Positions 31,402 through 37,183 of a stretch of DNA of 37,183 nucleotides are shown here, one piece after another; the stretch's first letter is position 1; the number at the start of each line of letters is the position of its first letter. The translations under genes were made by a program, and so were the position numbers. A model generated the notes under the pieces. That model saw only the letters and a program-made list of their open reading frames with translations, did no database searches and was not told the DNA's origin. Source of the stretch: an uncultured bacterium (lineage in GTDB: Bacteria; Patescibacteriota; Saccharimonadia; CAILAD01; BJGX01); contig CAILAD010000020.1 of the NCBI GenBank assembly GCA_903832035.1, positions 1 through 37,183 on the forward strand, given 5' to 3'.

Positions 31402-31410
31402 ATAGTGATT

Positions 31411-31486
31411 GCCCTGGTAGCTCAGTGGATAGAGCGTCTCCGTCCTAAGGAGAGCGTCGGGGGTTCGATTCCCTCCCAGGGTACCA
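31411..31486 (+). tRNA. tRNA-Arg (CCT anticodon)
   Basis: 76 nt. Acceptor GCCCTGG/CCAGGGT (one G-U), A73, encoded CCA. D stem GCTC/GAGC, anticodon stem TCTCC/GGAGA with loop GTCCTAA, anticodon CCT reading AGG. T arm GGGGG-TTCGATT-CCCTC. Confidence 0.95.
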
Positions 31487-31494
31487 GTAATAAT

Positions 31495-31530
31495 AAAAAA
31501 TCCTCAAGACCCTCTAGAGGATTTTTTTTA
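31495..31530 (+). terminator. tRNA-Arg terminator
   Basis: AAAAAATCCTC (31495-31505) pairs with GAGGATTTTTT (31517-31527), 11-nt loop, and T run. Confidence 0.85.
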
Positions 31531-31593
31531 TAACCATTCTTCTAATTCAGATCTCTGGGTATAGAATCTAGTTGGGCCAGAGTATTCAATGAT

Positions 31594-31622
31594 TTGCAAT
31601 GTAAATAAGTTTTATGTATATT
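31594..31622 (+). promoter_or_regulatory. Promoter with no recognised gene
   Basis: TTGCAA (31594-31599), a 17-bp spacer and TATATT (31617-31622). Transcription would start near 31629. No known gene lies between it and the terminator at 31901-31928. Confidence 0.5.
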
Positions 31623-31628
31623 AGTTTC

Positions 31629-31900
31629 ACTGAAGTAGAGTTCCTACCAGACCACAGGGGGTCAATGGAAATTGTCAGTCGTACATAGTCCACAAAAAGT
31701 TCATTACTCACGAAAAATTAAGTCGAGGCGCAAGCATCGAGAGCATATCGCTAGAAGCAGGTGGAGCAACAGTACCTTTCGGCGAATCGTTTGCTACCGG
31801 GAACCGGACTTTGAGATCCTTCCGTCTGGGGATGTAATAAATTACTCGATTATCTTCTGAGAACTTTTTTAGGACGAAAGACAAATCTAAATCAATTTAC
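31629..31900 (+). other. Orphan plus-strand transcription unit, RNA or small protein
   Basis: About 270 nt between a promoter and a terminator, both on the plus strand, with no gene I recognise; the nearest genes on this side run the other way. Two frames are open. One runs about 65 codons without an ATG and ends at the TAA near 31833-31835 (it includes EKLSRGASIESISLEAGG). The other starts at TTG 31672, 10 nt after an AGGGGG, and gives a 62-residue basic protein. A long-range pairing CCAGAC (31647-31652) with GTCTGG (about 31824-31829) is possible. The GC content is higher than in the flanking intergenic DNA. tmRNA, SRP RNA and group I/II intron signatures were looked for and not seen. Confidence 0.4.
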
Positions 31901-31928
31901 GCCGCTAAATAATTAGCGGCCTTTTTTT
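31901..31928 (+). terminator. Plus-strand terminator of the orphan unit
   Basis: GCCGCTAA (31901-31908) pairs with TTAGCGGC (31913-31920), followed by C and seven T. There is no T tract on the minus strand, so it does not serve the convergent ndk gene well. Confidence 0.85.
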
Positions 31929-31931
31929 ACA

Positions 31932-32387
31932 CTAGTTTCCGTAAATATGCTTACTATCTGTCTTTTCATACTCGAAAAGCTCATCAGAATTGAAAAATCT
32001 AGCTATTTCAGATGCACCGTTCTCTACACTATCTGAAGCATGGACAATATTGTTTGCACCAGACAAGCCAAAGTCACCGCGGATAGTACCAGCTGGAGCC
32101 TCCTGACCTTTCGTGGGGCCTACAAGAGTTCTGATCGCCAACACACTACCCTGACCTCCAACTAAAGCTAACACCACGACAGGGGAGCTCTTCATAAAGT
32201 CTTTTATCTCACCAAAAAAGGGCTTATCGGCTAAGTGGTAATAATGCTCTTCGAGTACGGCATCATCCAGACTTACCATCTTCACACCGATTAATTTAAG
32301 GCCTTTTTTTTCAAACCTAGATATTATTTCTCCAACTAGACCCCTTTGCAAGCTATCTGGCTTAATTAGTATAAGTGACTTCTCCAT
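31932..32387 (-). CDS. ndk: Nucleoside diphosphate kinase
   Basis: A 151-residue enzyme. LILIKPDSLQRGLVGEII at the N-terminus, the active-site histidine H116 in NNIVHASDS, and GPTKGQEAPAGTIRGDF are diagnostic. It transfers phosphate among NTPs and NDPs through a phospho-histidine and balances nucleotide pools. The C-terminus (DELFEYEKTDSKHIYGN) is of the usual type. Its ATG overlaps by one base the stop of the M16 peptidase gene, from which it is co-transcribed. Confidence 0.96.
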   Translation of the reverse strand: MEKSLILIKPDSLQRGLVGEIISRFEKKGLKLIGVKMVSLDDAVLEEHYYHLADKPFFGEIKDFMKSSPVVVLALVGGQGSVLAIRTLVGPTKGQEAPAGTIRGDFGLSGANNIVHASDSVENGASEIARFFNSDELFEYEKTDSKHIYGN

Positions 32388-33664
32388 TATTTTTCCTCCA
32401 TTATTTTTTCAAATTGATGTATTCGATCTTCGCCGTAAGGGCCAATCATAGCTAGCCGTACTAAATCTTTATTCAAGTACTTCTTAGCACAAGCCAGAAT
32501 ATCATCAGAATTAACTTTATCAACTTTGGCCAAAATTTCTTGGAGAGTCCAGGCTCGGCCGGAGAGAATCATTTCCGTACCTTGCATATCCGCCACTGAC
32601 GCATTACCTTCTAGCCCCATAATGTAGCGGCCCCTGACCTGCTCTTTGGCCTTATTCAATTCTTTGTCAGACACAGGGAGTTGTTGTATTTTAAGCAACT
32701 CATCGTGAATGGCGCGGATCGCATCATAGACTTTATCATTATTTACTCCAGCGTAAATCTCATATTTACCGCTATCTACAAAGCTAGTAAAACTCATATA
32801 CACAGTATAGGCTAGGCCTTTATTTTCTCGAACATTTAAGAAGAGTCTAGAGCTCATACCGGAACCTAATATAGTAGATAGGACTTTCATGGCAGCTTCG
32901 TCACTCGCATCAATTTGTGGTGCTCTACCAACCATTAGCATATGTGTTTGGTTGGTATCGCTGTTTAAGACACTAACTCTACTAGGGGATATGTCGCCCT
33001 GTACTGGATGCCATATACGTTGAACTTTAGATTGTACATTCGACAACAGTTCAGTAGCCATATCTACTACTTTTTTGTGACTAACATTACCCGCTACTGA
33101 CAAAACCATATTGTCCATGGTGTATAACTGGTTAAAGTAGTTAACAATAGTCTCTCTACTCATTGTACTAATAATGTGCTCGTTACCAATTACGTTTGTG
33201 CGCAATGTATCATTTGGCCAAAGTAGGTCTCCGACTAAATCGTAGACGTAGCGGGCTGGGTCATCTTTATAAACTTTCATTTCTTCTAGTATCACATTCC
33301 GCTCTCTGTCTATCTCTTTTTGCTCAAATAGTGGATCGGTCACAATATCGGCTAGTATGTTTAAGGCTAGCCCGAAATAGTTCTTGGGTAGTTTAATGTG
33401 GTAGCTAGTGTGGTCTTCGGCTGTATAGGCGTTCATATACCCACCCACAGAGTCTATTTCTTCAGATATGATCTTGGCTGAAGGTCTCTTATGGGTTCCT
33501 TTAAACAGCAGGTGTTCAAGAAAATGAGCTGCACCGTACTCAGTATTCATATCTTCATACCTACCACCGGCACCGACAAATATATTAACAGTAACGCTCT
33601 CAGTTTCGGCCATATGTCTAGTAATAATCTTTAAGCCATTGGGTAATTGGGTTATTTCGTGCAT
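32387..33664 (-). CDS. M16 family zinc peptidase
   Basis: A 425-residue protein with the inverted zinc motif HFLEH (47-51; H47, E50, H51) and the third ligand E127 in RNVILEEMKVYKDDP. The second half-domain contains the usual RENKGLAYTVYMSF and has no metal site, as in two-domain M16B processing peptidases. It probably degrades peptides or processes signal-like peptides; no signal sequence is present. Similar single-chain proteins in Firmicutes (PqqL/YmxG-like) are cytoplasmic. It lies 4 nt after the DedA gene and overlaps ndk by one base. Confidence 0.92.
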   Translation of the reverse strand: MHEITQLPNGLKIITRHMAETESVTVNIFVGAGGRYEDMNTEYGAAHFLEHLLFKGTHKRPSAKIISEEIDSVGGYMNAYTAEDHTSYHIKLPKNYFGLALNILADIVTDPLFEQKEIDRERNVILEEMKVYKDDPARYVYDLVGDLLWPNDTLRTNVIGNEHIISTMSRETIVNYFNQLYTMDNMVLSVAGNVSHKKVVDMATELLSNVQSKVQRIWHPVQGDISPSRVSVLNSDTNQTHMLMVGRAPQIDASDEAAMKVLSTILGSGMSSRLFLNVRENKGLAYTVYMSFTSFVDSGKYEIYAGVNNDKVYDAIRAIHDELLKIQQLPVSDKELNKAKEQVRGRYIMGLEGNASVADMQGTEMILSGRAWTLQEILAKVDKVNSDDILACAKKYLNKDLVRLAMIGPYGEDRIHQFEKIMEEK

Positions 33665-33668
33665 ATTT

Positions 33669-34277
33669 TTAGGTAATTTTCCTTTTCTTTTTTAGTATGT
33701 AGCGCATAACTAGGACTATAACTAGAGCTATGACTAGGTAGTCTACATAATGTAGGTAACTATAGAACTTTTTCCAGCTATCTCCAAGTACATAACCAAT
33801 ATAGGTAAATAACACCGTCCATATTAGTGACCCTATAAAGCTATCTCGGACAAACAACCAGCGGTTCATTTTAAATGTTCCTGCAACAAACCCGGCGAAA
33901 GTCCTTACAACTGGAGTGAACCTGGAAAGTAGTATCGCCCCCTCGCCTCTTTTAGCAAACCAAGCTTCAGCTTTATCGTAATCATGGGAGCTAATAAGCA
34001 GGTACTTTCCATATTTTTTTACGAGTGGCGTGCCGCCATACTCACCTATGAGATAAGCTAGGTAGGTACCAACAGTCTGAGCTAATGTCCCGATTATAAT
34101 CACAATAAAAATATTGAACTCGCCTGAACGGGAAAGATTACCAGCCAGGGCTAATGTGGCCTCAGATGGTATTGGTATTCCGGCATTGTCTACAATCAGA
34201 ATTAAGATTAACCCCAAGTAGCCAATTTTATCTATTAAGTTTAGGGCGTATTCGAGTAATGCTGCGGTAATTCCCAA
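33669..34277 (-). CDS. DedA family membrane protein
   Basis: A 202-residue polytopic protein. The DedA/VTT signatures are NAGIPIPSEATLALAGNLS, GTYLAYLIGEYGG, AEAWFAKRGEGAILLSRFTP and VRTFAGFVAGTFKMNRWLF, with conserved Glu, Arg and Pro residues. DedA proteins have been shown in some bacteria to flip undecaprenyl phosphate or phosphatidylethanolamine across the membrane, so this one may bring the carrier lipid back to the inside after UppP. It precedes the M16 gene by 4 nt. Confidence 0.9.
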   Translation of the reverse strand: MGITAALLEYALNLIDKIGYLGLILILIVDNAGIPIPSEATLALAGNLSRSGEFNIFIVIIIGTLAQTVGTYLAYLIGEYGGTPLVKKYGKYLLISSHDYDKAEAWFAKRGEGAILLSRFTPVVRTFAGFVAGTFKMNRWLFVRDSFIGSLIWTVLFTYIGYVLGDSWKKFYSYLHYVDYLVIALVIVLVMRYILKKKRKIT

Positions 34278-34322
34278 GTTTATTCCTTATAAATTAATAA
34301 ATATTATATATATTGTACTGGT

Positions 34323-36176
34323 TTAGCGACCACTTCGCAAAGCCTGGGCATGAATAAGAATTAGGCTTAAGTCAGCTGGGGTAATGCCTTGCACCAGAGA
34401 AGCCTGAGCCAGTGACTGAGGTTTTATTTCGGCAAGTCTCATCTTAGCCTCGTTGCGTAACCCGGTTATATTTTGGTAATCTATCTGATCTGGCAATTTA
34501 TGATGTTGTTTATCTTTAAGCTTTCTGGCATCCCTAGCCTGACGCTCAAAATAGCCTGAATACTTAGCTAGTATCTCGACATTATATTCGACTTCTTTAT
34601 TTAAAGACACGCCAAAGACTTCATTAAGACCTTGGGAATTATTATCTGGGCGCTTAATCCAGTCTGAGGCGGCAATCGTATCTTCACCCACTCTGGCTTT
34701 GGTGCTGCTTAGTAGCTTAAGCTGAGAATCAATAAGGGCTATTTTACGATTCACTCTATCTAGCGCCTCTTTACTCTGTAATCCAATATCATAACCGCGC
34801 TTGGTCAGACGAGTGTCAGCATTATCATTTCTAAGTAGCAGTCGGTACTCGGCTCGGCTAGTAAACATTCGGTAGGGTTCAACATGTGTCTTAGTTACTA
34901 AGTCCTCAATTAACACACCGATATAGGCTTCGGTGCGATCTACTATAAAAGGCTGGCTGCCTTTAGAGTTTAAAGCAGCATTAATACCCGAAATCAGGCC
35001 TTGAGCAGCGGCTTCTTCATAGCCAGTCGTGCCATTCATCTGACCGGCCATATATAGACCCTTTACTAGTTTAGTTTCGAGGGTAGTCTTGAGTTGGTGC
35101 GGCAAAAAGTAATCATAACGAACCGCATAGCCATACTCCATAAACTCAACATTCTCCAAACCAGGTATGGTTTTGAATATTTTTTCTTGAAGTTCAGGAG
35201 AGAAGGCCGTGCTACAGCCCTGTAAGTACATTCTTTCTCCGTCCAGGCCGTCGACCCTACCAACTGGTTCAATAAATATTGGGTGACGGTTTTTTTCAGG
35301 AAAGTTTTTTACTTTCAAGTCTAGACTGGGGCAGCTTCTGGGACCAGTTTCTGTTATTAGACCAGATATATTACCAGATTCATTATAGTTTTCTAGAATT
35401 AATTTATGAGTTTCTTCAGTAGTATAAGTTAGCCAACAGAGCTCTTGGTCTTGGATTGGAATAAGTTCTCTATCCGGATGCGAAAAGCTTATCTTGCCGG
35501 CCGTACCTGGTGCCACTTCAAGCTTATCGTAGTTGATACTACTCCTTCTTACTCTTGGCGGAGTTCCAGTCTTGAGCCGACCCCTTTTTAAGCCCAATTT
35601 TGTTAGTGACTCAGACAAACCATGACTAGCTTTTTCATCAATTCTACCGCCCTTTTTTACAACCTCTGATCCAATTACTATTTCTCCATTTAGAAATGTT
35701 CCGGAACAAACAATTGCTGATTTGGTATTAATTAAGCCATGCTGTTTAGTTTCAACTGCAGTAATACTATCTTCTCGAGACTGCACGCCAATAGCTTCGT
35801 CTTCTAGAAAATCTAAATTAAGGGTATTTTTTAACTCAGCGATCATAGCCTTGTTGTATAAGTCTCTATCGAGCTGAGCCCGGTAAGTCCGTACAGCAGG
35901 GCCCTTACTGGTATTTAATAGCTTCATCTGGATAGCTGAGGCGTCAGCAACTCTAGCCATAGTACCACCAAGTGCATCGATTTCACGCACCAAGTGGCCC
36001 TTTCCAGGACCACCCACTGATGGGTTACATGGTAAAGCCGCTACCTTTTCAAGATTAGCCGTAATAAGTAGTGTTTTGGCGCCAATTTTTGCGCTCGCAA
36101 TCGCTGCTTCGCAACCGGCATGACCTGCCCCAATAACTACAACATCATATTTATTTAGTAATTTTTTTGTCTGCAT
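34323..36176 (-). CDS. mnmG: tRNA uridine-5-carboxymethylaminomethyl modification enzyme MnmG
   Basis: A 617-residue FAD protein. The Rossmann start [41 protein letters not shown], the [18 protein letters not shown] and [18 protein letters not shown] motifs are all intact, and the C-terminal domain ends [16 protein letters not shown]. With MnmE it installs the cmnm5 group at U34 of several tRNAs. mnmE is not in this window. The gene has a consensus promoter (36187-36215) whose start point lies about 3-4 nt before the ATG, so the mRNA should be almost leaderless. It is divergent from the Xer gene. Confidence 0.97.
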   Translation of the reverse strand: MQTKKLLNKYDVVVIGAGHAGCEAAIASAKIGAKTLLITANLEKVAALPCNPSVGGPGKGHLVREIDALGGTMARVADASAIQMKLLNTSKGPAVRTYRAQLDRDLYNKAMIAELKNTLNLDFLEDEAIGVQSREDSITAVETKQHGLINTKSAIVCSGTFLNGEIVIGSEVVKKGGRIDEKASHGLSESLTKLGLKRGRLKTGTPPRVRRSSINYDKLEVAPGTAGKISFSHPDRELIPIQDQELCWLTYTTEETHKLILENYNESGNISGLITETGPRSCPSLDLKVKNFPEKNRHPIFIEPVGRVDGLDGERMYLQGCSTAFSPELQEKIFKTIPGLENVEFMEYGYAVRYDYFLPHQLKTTLETKLVKGLYMAGQMNGTTGYEEAAAQGLISGINAALNSKGSQPFIVDRTEAYIGVLIEDLVTKTHVEPYRMFTSRAEYRLLLRNDNADTRLTKRGYDIGLQSKEALDRVNRKIALIDSQLKLLSSTKARVGEDTIAASDWIKRPDNNSQGLNEVFGVSLNKEVEYNVEILAKYSGYFERQARDARKLKDKQHHKLPDQIDYQNITGLRNEAKMRLAEIKPQSLAQASLVQGITPADLSLILIHAQALRSGR

Positions 36177-36186
36177 TTCTCGGGTA

Positions 36187-36215
36187 ATTATACCCTGAAA
36201 TGCTTATTTTTTCAA
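36187..36215 (-). promoter_or_regulatory. mnmG promoter
   Basis: TTGAAA (36210-36215), exactly 17 bp, then TATAAT (36187-36192) on the minus strand. Only 10 bp separate the -10 from the ATG at 36176. Confidence 0.85.
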
Positions 36216-36224
36216 TTACCTAAT

Positions 36225-36254
36225 TTGCAGATTGTGCGACACCCTAGCTATAAT
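36225..36254 (+). promoter_or_regulatory. Promoter of the Xer recombinase gene
   Basis: TTGCAG (36225-36230), an 18-bp spacer and TATAAT (36249-36254). Transcription would start at about the A of the ATG at 36261. Confidence 0.65.
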
Positions 36255-36260
36255 ACTGTT

Positions 36261-37175
36261 ATGTTTTCCGAATACATGAGTGATTTTTTAGAATACCTTG
36301 AAGTCGAGAAGGGTCGTAGCCTTAAGACAATTGAAAACTATAGTCTATACCTAAATAGATTTATTGAATTCACAGACGACATTCAAGTTAGTAAAATAGA
36401 CCTAAGCTTAATGAGTAAATGGCGACAGTGGCTGAATCGCTACAAAGGAGCTGATGGGCGAACTATTGGAAAAGCTACCCAAAATTATCATCTAATTGCT
36501 ATGCGTAGTTTTCTAAAATATTTAGCCAGGCGGGATATTAACTCACTGGCACCAGAAAAAATTGAATTAGCTAGCTCTACTCGACCTCAAGTTAGCTTTC
36601 TAAATCAAGAGGAAGTTATTAGGCTCTTTGAAGCCATCCCGACAGACAATATTATTGGCCTGCGAGACCGCTCGATAGTTGAGCTACTATTCTCTACTGG
36701 GCTTAGGGTGTCTGAGCTGGCTAATTTAAATATTAAAGACCTAAACTTTAAGACTGGTGAATTTTCGGTCCGGGGTAAGGGCCAAAAAGATAGGCCGGTC
36801 TACCTGAGTGAGTCAGCCGCCTACGTTTTAAGTAAGTACTTAGAGGCTCGTCAGGATGACTTCACGCCACTTTTCGTGCATTACCGCGGTATCCAGTCAG
36901 ATTTTAACGGTGGTGAATACACGCGGCTTACAGTGCGCTCTATTCAACGCATAGTGGAGCGCTACGCCAAAAAGGCTGGAATTGCTAAACATGTCACCCC
37001 CCACACCTTAAGGCATAGCTTCGCGACTGACTTACTTACCAATGGTGCCGACTTAAGGAGCGTGCAGAGTCTGCTTGGACACAGCAACATCGTAACCACT
37101 CAAGTTTACACCCATGTTACCGATCCCCAGCTTAAAAAAGCCCATAAAGAATTTCACTCTGGGAATAAACAGTGA
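36261..37175 (+). CDS. XerC/XerD-type tyrosine recombinase
   Basis: A 304-residue recombinase. The N-terminal SAM-like core-binding domain (MSDFLEYLEVEKGRSLKTIE) is followed by the catalytic domain with R149 (STGLRVSELA), the beta-hairpin Lys (VRGKGQKDRPV), H248 and R251 (HTLRHSFATDL), H274 (LGHSNIVTTQ) and the nucleophile Y283 (VYTHV). It probably resolves chromosome dimers at a dif site; CPR genomes often have one such protein. The frame extends to a TTG at 36225, but that stretch is the promoter, so I use the ATG at 36261, giving a leaderless message. No dif-like site is visible here. Confidence 0.9.
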   Translation: MFSEYMSDFLEYLEVEKGRSLKTIENYSLYLNRFIEFTDDIQVSKIDLSLMSKWRQWLNRYKGADGRTIGKATQNYHLIAMRSFLKYLARRDINSLAPEKIELASSTRPQVSFLNQEEVIRLFEAIPTDNIIGLRDRSIVELLFSTGLRVSELANLNIKDLNFKTGEFSVRGKGQKDRPVYLSESAAYVLSKYLEARQDDFTPLFVHYRGIQSDFNGGEYTRLTVRSIQRIVERYAKKAGIAKHVTPHTLRHSFATDLLTNGADLRSVQSLLGHSNIVTTQVYTHVTDPQLKKAHKEFHSGNKQ

Positions 37176-37183
37176 TTAGCTAA

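Noticed and set aside
31672-31860. 62-residue plus-strand frame starting with TTG
   Set aside because: It has a possible AGGGGG site, but the sequence is low in hydrophobic core residues and the competing frame looks equally plausible, so I kept it only as part of the orphan unit.
31629-31900. tmRNA for the orphan unit
   Set aside because: There is no GGTTCGAxTCC T arm or CCA near the 3' end and no 5'/3' acceptor pairing.
36225-36260. TTG start of the Xer gene at 36225
   Set aside because: The 12 extra codons are made of the promoter itself (TTGCAG and TATAAT), so they would not be transcribed.

Overview
The window looks like a chromosomal segment of a Patescibacteria (CPR) bacterium, most likely a Saccharibacteria (TM7) relative. 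The grounds are the mix of families (DUF4446, DUF4012, MurT/GatD, small CPR-type proteins), the dense coding with many 1-20 nt overlaps, and the moderately AT-rich DNA. UGA is used as a stop (for example at 2388-2390 and 37173-37175), so the UGA-recoding lineages (Gracilibacteria, SR1) are excluded. The lineage call rests on recognition, not on a marker phylogeny. All five tRNA genes encode their CCA end. There is no CRISPR array, prophage or insertion sequence.

Layout. 1-345: 3' end of a GalT-family gene. 347-3580: a small membrane protein, then DUF4446, bactofilin and a diverged lipid-kinase-like protein, then infC-rpmI-rplT ending in a strong terminator. 3592-9487 (minus): an envelope block with a MacB-type ABC pair, a DUF4012 protein, a GT4 glycosyltransferase and a polyprenyl-phosphate sugar transferase. 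9536-11853 (minus): RNase P RNA, an RNase HI-like protein, UppP, a HIT protein, a 58-residue membrane protein and tRNA-Pro. 11953-16835: a PaaX/Cas2-like regulator, a structured 6S-like RNA candidate, an M50 protease, L28, a multi-pass protein, a metal-site-less MBL-fold protein, an AI-2E family permease and a winged-helix/nucleotidyltransferase-like protein. 16845-21859 (minus): thrS-miaA-murT-gatD behind a probable threonine T-box leader. 21875-22567: a five-zinc-ribbon protein in its own transcription unit. 22600-28768 (minus): tRNA-Val, Y-family polymerase, L25, a zinc-ribbon protein, WecA/TagO-type transferase, GT2, tRNA-Thr and small proteins. 28993-31930: tRNA-Asp, a parvulin-type foldase, a PH-domain protein, a zinc-ribbon protein, tRNA-Arg, then an orphan plus-strand transcription unit with no recognisable gene. 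31932-37175: ndk, an M16 peptidase, DedA, mnmG, and divergently a Xer recombinase.

How the genes work together. Most of the window is translation (IF3, L35, L20, L28, L25, ThrRS, MiaA, MnmG, RNase P, five tRNAs) and envelope building (UppP recycles undecaprenyl phosphate; WecA/TagO-like and WcaJ-like enzymes start lipid-linked glycans; GT4 and GT2 extend them; MurT/GatD amidates lipid II). The observations most worth a second look are the threonine T-box whose UGGA is complementary to the UCCA end of the tRNA-Thr in this same window, an infC gene that appears to start at AUA, a rod-shaped 6S-like RNA with its own -10 and U-tract, the orphan transcription unit at 31594-31928, the five-zinc-ribbon protein, a MurT that has lost its zinc cysteines, a parvulin whose first strand sits at the C-terminus, and several promoters placed so close to start codons that the mRNAs should be leaderless or nearly so.
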